Origin: Peribacillus sp044761985
Lineage (GTDB): Bacteria; Bacillota; Bacilli; Bacillales; DSM-1321
Direction of reading: 5' to 3'
NCBI RefSeq assembly: GCF_044761985.1
Contig: NZ_JBIWDK010000002.1
Location: forward strand, 434,001 to 498,000
Length of the DNA: 64,000 nucleotides
The notes beneath the pieces were generated by a model that was not told the origin of the DNA, made no database searches, and was given only the letters and a program-made list of their open reading frames with translations. Made by a program: the position numbers and the translations under genes. Below are positions 9,313 to 17,146 of the stretch, in pieces (the stretch's first letter is position 1; every line of letters begins with the position of its first letter).

Positions 9313-9728
9313 ACCTTATTCACCTTCCGAATATTCTCATCATTCTCATCCAACCACTCCAGATTTTTAAATAACTGATCCCGGCTATACTCAGCCAGTT
9401 CAAATTCGTTCGTCATCACGATTGCTTCGGTGGGACAAACCTCCGTGCATAAATCGCATAAAATGCATATTTCAAAATTGATGTCATAGGTATCGATGAT
9501 TTTTCCTTTTTTCGTAGGATCTGGATGTCTTTTTCCCGTTAACTGAATGCAATCCGTCGGACAAATCGTCACGCACTGATTACAAACAATACACTTTTCA
9601 GGATAGAATTTTTGAATTCCCCGGAACCGATCAGGGAGTGGCAGTGGCTCATTCGGATAGTCATACGTCACCTTTTTCCGGGTCAGGTTCTTCAGCGTGT
9701 ACGTTAGACCTTTTGCTAACCCCAGCAT
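9309..9728 (-). CDS. nuoI: NADH-quinone oxidoreductase subunit I (2x 4Fe-4S)
   Basis: Peripheral-arm ferredoxin-like subunit carrying clusters N6a and N6b, which pass electrons toward NuoB. The 139-residue protein shows two complete 4Fe-4S motifs, CIVCNQCVTICP at about 47-58 and CILCDLCTEVCP at about 87-98. The N-terminal amphipathic segment (GLAKGLTYTLKNLTRKKVT) should lie on the membrane. The family is often longer at the C-terminus in proteobacteria; this short form is usual in Bacillus. In this EFG-less operon NuoI is the most exposed Fe-S subunit, so it is a plausible entry point for electrons. That last point is inference. Confidence 0.96.
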   Translation of the reverse strand: MLGLAKGLTYTLKNLTRKKVTYDYPNEPLPLPDRFRGIQKFYPEKCIVCNQCVTICPTDCIQLTGKRHPDPTKKGKIIDTYDINFEICILCDLCTEVCPTEAIVMTNEFELAEYSRDQLFKNLEWLDENDENIRKVNKV

Positions 9729-9761
9729 ATGGATCCCCCACTTTCTGAAAATCTTTAACGT

Positions 9762-10769
9762 CTAAAATAGTTTGAATAGTTCTTTGAAAAGCGCAGTCAA
9801 AAATATATTGGCTAACGCTACGGGCAACAAGACCTTCCAACCAAACTCCATCAATTGGTCCACTCTTATACGTGGAAACGTAACGCGAATCCAAACCAAT
9901 ACGTAAAAGACTAAACTAAACTTCAAGCCAAACCAGATGGCTCCCGGAATAAAATCCAGAAACGGTATAGAATTCCATCCACCTAAAAATAATACAGTGG
10001 TTAACGTAGCCATTGCAAACATATAGACATATTCCGATAACATAAAGAAGGCCCAACGAAAGCCGGAATACTCGACATGGTAGCCTGAAACGAGCTCTGA
10101 TTCCGCTTCTGGAAGATCAAAAGGCACCCGATTCAACTCGGCCACCGAAGCTATAAAGAATACGAAGAATGCAATGGGCTGAAGGAAAATGAACCAAACT
10201 TTATCCTGAGCGGCAACTATTTCGTTCAGGTTCAGGCTCCCCGTCAAAAGGACGATTCCCACTACTGACATGACAAGCGGGATTTCATATGAAATCATTT
10301 GTGCCGCCGCGCGCATCCCGCCAATCAAAGAATACTTATTGTTGGATGCCCAACCAGCGGTCACGATGCCAATCGTCGTTATGCCCGATACCGCCACATA
10401 ATAAAGGAGGCCGACACCTATATCCGCAAATTGAAAAGCTTCTGTGAAAGGCAAGGTGGCCAGGACCATGAAAGCCGGAGCAAAGGCGATCACGGGAGCT
10501 AATATATACAGCGGTTTATCCGCTTTTTTCGGTATGGTGTCTTCCTTGATCAAAAGCTTTAAAACATCGGCAACGGTCTGTAAAAGCCCCCATTTACCCC
10601 CAAGTTGATTCGGACCAACCCGCATCTGCATGAACCCCATGATTTTCCGTTCCGAGAGGATGCCATAGGTGACAAACCCTAACACTACGAATAGGAGCAG
10701 GACCGCCAAGCCAAAGAAGATGCCAAAGTTGAGAAGGCTAGGAGCTGATTGTAGTAGATTGTGGATCAT
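9762..10769 (-). CDS. nuoH: NADH-quinone oxidoreductase subunit H
   Basis: Membrane subunit at the junction of the two arms of Complex I; it forms much of the quinone chamber. The 335-residue protein has about 8 helices. Motifs include GILSERKIMGFMQMRVGPNQ near the N-terminus, and FIASVAELNRVPFDLPEAES followed by ELVSGYHVEYSGFRWAFFML, the family signature with the conserved acidic loop. The ATG (10769) follows directly on the nuoD stop, and GGGGAGG lies upstream inside the end of nuoD. Confidence 0.97.
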   Translation of the reverse strand: MIHNLLQSAPSLLNFGIFFGLAVLLLFVVLGFVTYGILSERKIMGFMQMRVGPNQLGGKWGLLQTVADVLKLLIKEDTIPKKADKPLYILAPVIAFAPAFMVLATLPFTEAFQFADIGVGLLYYVAVSGITTIGIVTAGWASNNKYSLIGGMRAAAQMISYEIPLVMSVVGIVLLTGSLNLNEIVAAQDKVWFIFLQPIAFFVFFIASVAELNRVPFDLPEAESELVSGYHVEYSGFRWAFFMLSEYVYMFAMATLTTVLFLGGWNSIPFLDFIPGAIWFGLKFSLVFYVLVWIRVTFPRIRVDQLMEFGWKVLLPVALANIFLTALFKELFKLF

Positions 10770-11870
10770 CTAGCCATCCACCTCCCCTAAAACGATGTCA
10801 ATCGCCCCAAGTATCGTTATCAGATTCGCCATATTTTCCCCTTCGAGCAATTTGGGCAGGATTTGCAGATTATAAAAGGATGGTCGCCGGAATTTCAAAC
10901 GGTACGGCTCCTTTTTCCCTTCACTCGCAATATAGCAACCTATTTCCCCTCTTGGCGATTCGATTCGGACGAACGCCTCCCCTTTCGGGACCTTGATGAT
11001 TTTCGGGACCTTGGCAAGGATCGGTCCCTCAGCAGGAAATTGCTTCACGGCCTGTTCCAGGATTTTCAAGGACTCTTCTATTTCTTCCATTCTGCAATGA
11101 TAACGGGAAAAGGCATCACCTTCTTCACGGGTGGGTACATCGAATTGGAACCGGTCATAAATGGAATAAGGCTCATCTTTTCTTAAATCAAATTTCACAC
11201 CCGTACACCTTAAATTAGCGCCGCTCAATGAATAGGAAAGTGCATCTTCCTTTGAATAAACGCCCACACCCCTGACCCGGTTCATAAAAATCTCATTGCC
11301 TGTAACCAGTTGGTGGTACCCAGCCAGTTGCTCCCTCATGTAGGGGACAAACTCTGCCACCTTTTCTATCCAATCCTCCGGAGCGTCCCACTTCACGCCG
11401 CCAACCCTCATGTAATTAAACGTCAGCCGTGCCCCCGACAATTCGGTCAATAAATTGATGATCATTTCCCGTTCACGAAAGGCGTATAAAAAGGGACTTG
11501 TCGCTCCAATATCAAGTAAGTATGTTCCCCACCACACAAGGTGGCTGGCCACACGGCCCAACTCCATCGCGATAACACGCAAATATTCCGCGCGGTCAGG
11601 TACCTCCACCCCCATCATGGTTTCAACTGCATGGCAAAGTACATAATTATTAGTCATTGCCGCTAAGTAATCCAACCGATCGGTATAGGGAATGATCTGT
11701 GTATATTGCAGATTTTCTGCCAGCTTTTCCGTTCCCCGATGAAGGTACCCAATGACTGGGGTGGCCTCTTTAATGATTTCACCGTCGATTTTGATGATAA
11801 GCCGGAACACGCCATGCGTACTGGGATGCTGTGGTCCGACATTAAGCAACATCTCTTCCGTCCGTAACAT
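10770..11870 (-). CDS. nuoD: NADH-quinone oxidoreductase subunit D
   Basis: The 49-kDa-type subunit lining the quinone site in the peripheral arm, related to NiFe-hydrogenase large subunits but without the metal-binding cysteines. The N-terminal signature MLLNVGPQHPSTHGVFRLI contains the conserved quinone-site His. The family block LHRGTEKLAENLQYTQIIPY and the C-terminal DIVLGEVDG are present. I choose the ATG at 11870 (366 residues), because GGAGGT lies 8 nt upstream at the end of nuoC; a longer reading to 11939 would overlap nuoC heavily. nuoC and nuoD are separate genes here, not fused as in E. coli. Confidence 0.96.
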   Translation of the reverse strand: MLRTEEMLLNVGPQHPSTHGVFRLIIKIDGEIIKEATPVIGYLHRGTEKLAENLQYTQIIPYTDRLDYLAAMTNNYVLCHAVETMMGVEVPDRAEYLRVIAMELGRVASHLVWWGTYLLDIGATSPFLYAFREREMIINLLTELSGARLTFNYMRVGGVKWDAPEDWIEKVAEFVPYMREQLAGYHQLVTGNEIFMNRVRGVGVYSKEDALSYSLSGANLRCTGVKFDLRKDEPYSIYDRFQFDVPTREEGDAFSRYHCRMEEIEESLKILEQAVKQFPAEGPILAKVPKIIKVPKGEAFVRIESPRGEIGCYIASEGKKEPYRLKFRRPSFYNLQILPKLLEGENMANLITILGAIDIVLGEVDG

Positions 11871-11874
11871 TGAG

Positions 11875-13104
11875 CTACACCTCCACGTCATAGGGCTGAT
11901 AATCTTTACGAAGCGGATATCCAATCCAATCTTCTCCAAGCAAGATCCGCTTTAAATCCGGATGCCCTTGGAATACGATGCCGAGTAAGTCGTATGCCTC
12001 ACACTCCGGCCAATTTGCTCCCGGCCATAAGGGCACCAACGACGGGACAGAAGGAGTATTCCTATCAAGTTTCACCTTCAGTGCAACTGAATGATTTATT
12101 AGAAAGGAGTACAGCTGTACATACATTTCCATATGGGTCTCAAAGTCGGTGCCATGCAACTCTGATAAGTACTGAAAACTTAACGTTTTATCATGGCGTA
12201 GAAAGTCTGCAATTTGGAAATATGTATCAGGTTTAGCTACCAAGGTGGGAATATCTTTTGAAAGGGTATTAATATAGTAATCTACTAGGACATCTTCTCC
12301 CAAATGCCGTTCAATGGCCTGAATAAGTGAATCGAGGATAGGTTGGTTGGGTGAAGGTGCTTCTGGGGTCGCTTCGGGACTTTCTTTTACAGTATTCTTT
12401 GCCTTTGCGGCCGCCGCTGCCTTTGCTTTTGCAGCAGCGATGGCGTTAGCCTTCGCCTTTTCGGGATCTTCTTCTTTATTGGTCGCTCCTTTCTTTTTGG
12501 CTAGTGCAGCAGCCTTGGCCTTCGCTACGGCGGCTGCCTTCTGCTTCGCTATATCTAAGTTGTCTCCTCCCCCTTCGGTTCCGCTCTCTTTTGCCTGTTT
12601 TCGTGCCAGGGCTGCTGCTTTCGCTTTTGCTGCTGCGGCTGCCTTCTGCTTCGCTATATCTAGGTTGTCCTCTTCTCCTCCTTCTGTTCCGCTCTCTTTT
12701 GCCTGTTTTCGTGCCAGGGCTGCTGCTTTCGCTTTTGCCGCGGCGGCTGCCTTCTGCTTCGCTATATCTAGGTTGTCTTCTTCTCTTCCTTCTGTTCCGC
12801 TCTCTTTTGCCTGTTTTCGTGCCAGGGCTGCTGCTCTCGCTTTTGCCGCGGCGGCTGCCTTCTGCTTCGCTATATCTAGGTTGTCTTCTTCTCCTCCTTC
12901 TGTTCCGCTCTCTTTTGCCTGTTTTCGGGCCAGGGCTGCTGCTTTCGCTTTTGCTGCTGCGGCTGCCTTCTGCTTCGCTATATCTAGGTTGTCCCCTTCT
13001 GCTTCTGATTTACTCTCTTTTGCCTGCTTTCGGGCCAGGGCGGCTGCTTTTGCTTTTGCAGCGGCCTCCTTTTTCTGCTGAGCTAAGTCTTGCTCATCAC
13101 TCAT
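11875..13104 (-). CDS. nuoC: NADH-quinone oxidoreductase subunit C with a repeat-rich N-terminal extension
   Basis: The C-terminal 150 residues (about 258-409) are the 30-kDa Complex I subunit: ECEAYDLLGIVFQGHPDLKR followed by GYPLRKDYQPYDV is the family signature. The first 250 residues are unusual. They hold five near-identical 35-36-residue repeats (residues 8-185) of the type AKQKAAAAAKAKAAALARKQ plus an acidic linker ending in DNLDI. A partial sixth copy and more KAKAAAAAKAK sequence follow. The extension is Lys/Ala-rich, likely helical, and has no membrane segment. Similar Ala/Lys-rich NuoC extensions occur in other Bacillus, as I recall, but their role is unknown. The ATG at 13104 directly follows nuoB. 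Confidence 0.93.
   Translation of the reverse strand: MSDEQDLAQQKKEAAAKAKAAALARKQAKESKSEAEGDNLDIAKQKAAAAAKAKAAALARKQAKESGTEGGEEDNLDIAKQKAAAAAKARAAALARKQAKESGTEGREEDNLDIAKQKAAAAAKAKAAALARKQAKESGTEGGEEDNLDIAKQKAAAAAKAKAAALARKQAKESGTEGGGDNLDIAKQKAAAVAKAKAAALAKKKGATNKEEDPEKAKANAIAAAKAKAAAAAKAKNTVKESPEATPEAPSPNQPILDSLIQAIERHLGEDVLVDYYINTLSKDIPTLVAKPDTYFQIADFLRHDKTLSFQYLSELHGTDFETHMEMYVQLYSFLINHSVALKVKLDRNTPSVPSLVPLWPGANWPECEAYDLLGIVFQGHPDLKRILLGEDWIGYPLRKDYQPYDVEV
12550..13083 (-). repeat. In-frame tandem repeat array within nuoC (five 105-108 bp units)
   Basis: Five consecutive units of 35, 36, 36, 36 and 35 codons encode almost the same sequence, and a sixth decays after about 20 codons. Units 2 and 4 are identical at protein level; unit 3 differs by Lys-to-Arg and Gly-to-Arg changes. 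DNA identity between units is visibly high, for example the repeated TTCTGCTTCGCTATATCTA on plus. This suggests recent duplication or gene conversion and makes copy number likely to vary between strains. Confidence 0.95.
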
Positions 13105-13617
13105 TTAAATCACCCGCTTTCCGGTTTTGGCTTCATATCTGATTTTTTCTTTCAATTTATTGATTCCGTAAATAAGTGCTGCCGGATTAGGAGGGCACCC
13201 AGGAATATAAACATCAACGGGCACAATCTGGTCTACCCCTTTAACAACTGAATAGGAATGGACATACGGGCCTCCAGCCGTTGCACAGGATCCCATTGCA
13301 ATCACCCATTTCGGCTCTGGCATTTGGTCATATAGGCGCCTTAAAATAGGGGCCATTTTTTTCGTCACTGTGCCAGAAACGATCATGACATCCGATTGTC
13401 TCGGTGAAGTACGAAAAAAGGAACCAAATCGATCCAAATCATAATGGGAGGATCCCACCCCCATCATTTCAATGGCACAACATGCGAGCCCGAAAGTCAT
13501 TGGCCATAATGAATTGCTTCTAGCCCACGCCTTTACTTGCTCAAGCGTGGATAAAAAGACACTTTGACGCATTTCTTCCATTTCTTCACGGGTAAGGTTA
13601 TCTAATTTCAATTCCAC
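13105..13617 (-). CDS. nuoB: NADH-quinone oxidoreductase subunit B
   Basis: The PSST-type subunit binding cluster N2, the last Fe-S centre before quinone. The signature includes FGLACCAIEMM, with the tandem Cys pair, then GSCATAGGPYVHSYSVVKG and YIPGCPPNPAALIYGI, supplying the other two Cys ligands. I choose the GTG at 13617 (170 residues), with AGAAGG 7 nt upstream. A TTG at 13638 would extend it by 7 codons but has no good ribosome site. It overlaps nuoA by 10 nt. Confidence 0.95.
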   Translation of the reverse strand: MELKLDNLTREEMEEMRQSVFLSTLEQVKAWARSNSLWPMTFGLACCAIEMMGVGSSHYDLDRFGSFFRTSPRQSDVMIVSGTVTKKMAPILRRLYDQMPEPKWVIAMGSCATAGGPYVHSYSVVKGVDQIVPVDVYIPGCPPNPAALIYGINKLKEKIRYEAKTGKRVI

Positions 13618-13982
13618 TTTAACACCTTCTTTTTCCAAGCATAAATTAGGCCTAACAATAGGATAAGGACAAAAAATAGCATCTCAATCAGAGCAAACAA
13701 TCCCAATTCATCATATGCAACCGCCCAAGGATAAAGAAAAACGGTTTCTACATCAAAGATGACGAACATCAATCCAAATAAATAATACCTGACATTGAAC
13801 TGAACCCTGGAGTCCTGAAAAGGTTCCACTCCACTTTCGTAGGTCGTATATTTCATCTCATTCGGTTTATTTGGTCTAAGAAGCTTTCCAAGAAATAGTG
13901 CCACTAGTGGAAGTAAGATTCCTAAGCTGAGAAAAACGAATACAATTAAATAATTATTTTGGTAAATATGCAGCTGTCCCAT
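13608..13982 (-). CDS. nuoA: NADH-quinone oxidoreductase subunit A
   Basis: First gene of the operon: a three-helix membrane subunit of Complex I. The conserved block TTYESGVEPFQDSRVQFNVR followed by YYLFGLMFVIFDVETVFLYP identifies it without doubt. The first AUGs are close together (13988 and 13982). The Shine-Dalgarno-like AAAGGGTGAT just upstream fits the ATG at 13982 best (124 residues). The promoter and a cre-like site lie about 150 nt upstream. Confidence 0.95.
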   Translation of the reverse strand: MGQLHIYQNNYLIVFVFLSLGILLPLVALFLGKLLRPNKPNEMKYTTYESGVEPFQDSRVQFNVRYYLFGLMFVIFDVETVFLYPWAVAYDELGLFALIEMLFFVLILLLGLIYAWKKKVLKWN

Positions 13983-14121
13983 GTCCATCACCCTTTATAG
14001 AAGAATCATGTTTAAATGGTACACTTGTCTTCATTTTAGGTAAGTAACCCCGTTTTAAAAAAGTATGCGGGTACACCTTTTTTTAGAAGCAATCTGATAT
14101 TCCGAGACTACATCCAATAAA

Positions 14122-14135
14122 TGTAAGCGTATACA
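14122..14135 (-). promoter_or_regulatory. cre-like CcpA site at the nuo promoter
   Basis: TGTAAGCGTATACA matches the cre consensus TGWAANCGNTNWCA at all but one position. It begins at the last base of the -10 box (14140-14135) and extends over the expected transcription start. That placement would give CcpA-mediated carbon repression of nuo. Binding is inferred from sequence alone. Confidence 0.6.
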
Positions 14136-14164
14136 TTATAACATTCCGTAAAACGCAGTGTCAT
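14135..14164 (-). promoter_or_regulatory. Sigma-A promoter of the nuo operon
   Basis: On minus, ATGACA (14164-14159), an 18-nt spacer and a perfect TATAAT (14140-14135) lie between the atpC terminator and nuoA. The 5' leader would be about 145 nt. No terminator-like hairpin stands out in the leader. Confidence 0.75.
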
Positions 14165-14284
14165 GGCTCAGCGAATCAAATAGGGAAATACTTTTCCTCC
14201 AAATCCGATAATTTTTTATACTTGTCAACATCATACTACATGATGTGACAACCGATTAATTCAATGTGGCCTTTTGCTAAAACA

Positions 14285-14328
14285 TAAAAAAGCACCCCAC
14301 TTTCCAAGTGGAAAGTGGGGTGCTTTTT
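14285..14328 (-). terminator. Terminator of the atp operon
   Basis: A GC-rich stem (AGCACCCCACTTTCC with its complement, 2-4 nt loop) is flanked by A and T runs. It lies just past the atpC stop. It is strong and separates atp from the nuo promoter. Confidence 0.95.
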
Positions 14329-14337
14329 CTTTGAAAT

Positions 14338-14739
14338 TTATCGCATTTCTGCAATTTGAATCCGGTTTACAGCCCGTTTAAGTGCTAAATTAGCTCTTTT
14401 CGAGTCATTAGATCCATCATTGTTCTGCAATCTTTGTTCTGCACGTGTTTTTGCTGCTTGAGCACGTGCAAGATCGATAGTTTCAGCTCTTTCAGCAGAT
14501 TGAGCTAAAATGGTTACCACATCAGGGCGAACTTCTAGGAAGCCACCATTTACAGCTACATAGTCTGTGTTGTTTCCATTTTTAAGACGAACAGCACCGA
14601 TAGTAAGGGGAGCTACGGTTGGAACGTGTCCAGCCATAATTCCCAGCTCACCACTTTTAGCTTTCGTGCTTACCATTTCAACTTCTGCTTCATATACTGG
14701 GCCATCGGGAGTAACAACATTGACTTTAATGGTCTTCAT
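14338..14739 (-). CDS. atpC: ATP synthase epsilon subunit
   Basis: Part of the F1 central stalk; it couples rotation and can inhibit ATP hydrolysis. The 133-residue protein has the N-terminal beta-sandwich (VVTPDGPVYEAEVEMVSTKAKSGELGIMAGHVPTVAP in outline) and a C-terminal helical hairpin (about 90-133). It is the last gene of the atp operon, 24 nt after atpD, with AGGAGG upstream, and is followed by the operon terminator. Confidence 0.97.
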   Translation of the reverse strand: MKTIKVNVVTPDGPVYEAEVEMVSTKAKSGELGIMAGHVPTVAPLTIGAVRLKNGNNTDYVAVNGGFLEVRPDVVTILAQSAERAETIDLARAQAAKTRAEQRLQNNDGSNDSKRANLALKRAVNRIQIAEMR

Positions 14740-14763
14740 TTCATTACCTCCTAGTTCCCTTAA

Positions 14764-16161
14764 TTAAGCCATTTCTTTTGCTTTAGCAATAACTTCTTCG
14801 ATACGGCCAACTAAACGGAATGCATCTTCAGGAAGCTCGTCATATTTTCCAGCTAGGATATCTTTGAATCCTTGAACTGTTTCTTTTACTGGTACGTAAG
14901 AACCTTTTTGACCAGTAAATTGTTCAGCCACGTGGAAGTTTTGTGACAAGAAGTTTTGGATTCTACGAGCACGAGCAACGATTACTTTCTCGTCTTCGCT
15001 TAATTCATCCATACCCAAGATTGCGATGATATCTTGAAGTTCTTTATATTTCTGTAATGTTGATTGTACTTGACGAGCAACATTATAGTGCTCTGCTCCA
15101 ACAACCTCTGGGCTAAGCGCACGAGAAGAAGAAGCCAATGGATCAACCGCAGGGTAGATACCCATTTCAGAAAGTTTACGTTCAAGGTTAGTCGTTGCAT
15201 CTAAGTGAGCGAAAGTTGTAGCTGGAGCCGGATCCGTATAGTCATCGGCAGGTACATAAATTGCTTGGATAGATGTAACAGAACCTTTATTAGTTGAAGT
15301 GATACGCTCTTGTAATTGACCCATTTCTGTAGCAAGGGTAGGTTGGTAACCAACCGCTGAAGGCATACGTCCTAGTAGGGCAGAAACCTCAGAACCTGCT
15401 TGAGTGAAACGGAAGATGTTATCGATGAAGAAAAGAACGTCTTGTCCTTGTTCGTCACGGAAATATTCAGCCATTGTCAAACCACTAAGAGCTACACGCA
15501 TACGTGCACCTGGTGGCTCGTTCATTTGTCCGAATACCATCGCTGTTTTCTTAATAACACCAGAGTCAGTCATCTCGTAGAAAAGGTCATTCCCTTCACG
15601 AGTACGCTCACCTACACCAGCGAATACGGAAATACCACCGTGTTCTTGGGCGATGTTGTTAATAAGTTCTTGGATAAGTACAGTTTTACCAACACCGGCT
15701 CCACCGAAGAGACCGATTTTACCACCTTTGATGTAAGGTGCAAGTAAATCTACTACTTTGATACCAGTTTCAAGGATTTCAACTTGTGTTGAAAGTTCCT
15801 CAAAAGTTGGTGCTTGTCTGTGAATTGGATCACGACGTACATCTGCTGTAAGTGGATCAAATAGATCGATATTTTCCCCTAATACGTTGAAAACGCGACC
15901 TAGAGTTACATCACCTACAGGAACGGAAATCGGTGCTCCTGTATCAAGTGCTTCTGCACCACGAGTTAAACCGTCCGTGGAAGACATTGCAACAGTACGA
16001 ACTGTATTATCACCTAGTTGAAGGGCTACTTCGAGAGTTAGTCCTGTACCAGACGCTTTATTTTCGATTCTTAACGCGTTATAGATCTTAGGAAGTTGTC
16101 CGTCTTCGAATTTCACGTCAACAACCGGACCCATAACTTGAGTAACGCGTCCTATATTCAT
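14764..16161 (-). CDS. atpD: ATP synthase beta subunit
   Basis: Catalytic F1 subunit, 465 residues. The Walker A motif GGAGVGKT, the catalytic Glu in GERTREGNDL, and Walker B around VLFFIDNIFRFTQAG are intact. The family signature PAVDPLASSSR is present. AAGGAGGG lies before the ATG. The 87-nt gap after atpG is the second widest in the operon. Confidence 0.98.
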   Translation of the reverse strand: MNIGRVTQVMGPVVDVKFEDGQLPKIYNALRIENKASGTGLTLEVALQLGDNTVRTVAMSSTDGLTRGAEALDTGAPISVPVGDVTLGRVFNVLGENIDLFDPLTADVRRDPIHRQAPTFEELSTQVEILETGIKVVDLLAPYIKGGKIGLFGGAGVGKTVLIQELINNIAQEHGGISVFAGVGERTREGNDLFYEMTDSGVIKKTAMVFGQMNEPPGARMRVALSGLTMAEYFRDEQGQDVLFFIDNIFRFTQAGSEVSALLGRMPSAVGYQPTLATEMGQLQERITSTNKGSVTSIQAIYVPADDYTDPAPATTFAHLDATTNLERKLSEMGIYPAVDPLASSSRALSPEVVGAEHYNVARQVQSTLQKYKELQDIIAILGMDELSEDEKVIVARARRIQNFLSQNFHVAEQFTGQKGSYVPVKETVQGFKDILAGKYDELPEDAFRLVGRIEEVIAKAKEMA

Positions 16162-16248
16162 CGTTTTCCCTCCTTACGTTGCTTATAACGACTATCATAT
16201 TTATGGAACGGCCAAGCATCGTCCGCCGGACCGCCCCCATCATTACAT

Positions 16249-17109
16249 CTATTCTAAAGCAGCTGCGCCACCGACAATTTCGGTAATTTCTTGAGTGATT
16301 GCGGCTTGACGTGCACGGTTATATTGCAATGAAAGTGAATCGATCAATTCTTTCGCATTGTCGGTTGCATTTTTCATTGCTGTCATACGTGCAGAGTGCT
16401 CACTTGCTTTACCATCTAACAATGCACCATAAATTAAACTTTCAGCGTACTGAGGAAGTAAAACCTCAAGAATTTCTTCCGCATTCGGTTCAAATTCATA
16501 GGATGTCAATTGAGCATTGGAAGTATCAAAGTCCGATAACGGAAGGACTTGCTTTTCCGTTACGTCCTGTTGGATTGGGCTGACATAATGGTTATAGTAC
16601 ATATAAAGCTCATCACACAGTTCATTTAGATACAAATTCACTGTCGATTTAGCAAGTGTGTTGATGTCAGCGAAAGACGGCTGATCAGGAACACCGATTA
16701 CTTCAAGCTCTACATGCATGCCACGGCTGACAAAGAAATCACGGCCAACCCTTCCGATTGCGATAATGACAAACTCATCATTGGATTTATGGCGTTCAAG
16801 AATTGTTTTATGAACTTGACGAAGGACGCTACTGTTGTATGCCCCTGCCAAACCACGGTCCGATGTGATCACCAGGTAACCGGTTTTCTTCACTGGACGC
16901 TTGGCAAGCATTGGATGAGATGCATCCGCGCTTCCGTTCGCAATACTAGATACTACTTCTTGAATTTTTTCCATATATGGAACATATGCTTTAGCATTAG
17001 CTTCCGCACGGTTCATTTTTGAAGCGGATACCATTTGCATCGCTTTTGTAATTTGACTCGTCTTTTTCGTTGAAGTTATCCGAGACTTAATATCGCGTAA
17101 AGAGGCCAT
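16249..17109 (-). CDS. atpG: ATP synthase gamma subunit
   Basis: Rotating central shaft of F1, 286 residues. The N-terminal helix (MASLRDIKSRITSTKKTSQI) and C-terminal helix ending in NRARQAAITQEITEIVGGAAA form the coiled coil of the shaft. The Rossmann-like middle includes SDRGLAGAYNSSV. Length and ends are normal; AGGGTGG lies before the ATG. Confidence 0.97.
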   Translation of the reverse strand: MASLRDIKSRITSTKKTSQITKAMQMVSASKMNRAEANAKAYVPYMEKIQEVVSSIANGSADASHPMLAKRPVKKTGYLVITSDRGLAGAYNSSVLRQVHKTILERHKSNDEFVIIAIGRVGRDFFVSRGMHVELEVIGVPDQPSFADINTLAKSTVNLYLNELCDELYMYYNHYVSPIQQDVTEKQVLPLSDFDTSNAQLTSYEFEPNAEEILEVLLPQYAESLIYGALLDGKASEHSARMTAMKNATDNAKELIDSLSLQYNRARQAAITQEITEIVGGAAALE

Positions 17110-17146
17110 TCATTCTCACCACCCTTTAAAAATTATTTAGACCTTA

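Noticed and set aside
12550..13083. CRISPR-like regular repeats
   Set aside because: Units are contiguous, in frame and coding, with no unique spacers.
12347..13142. Two long plus-strand frames over the nuoC repeats (244 and 212 codons)
   Set aside because: They are antisense shadows of a repetitive gene; composition is low-complexity Ala/Phe or Leu/Ser-rich, with no ribosome sites, and NuoC is certain on minus.
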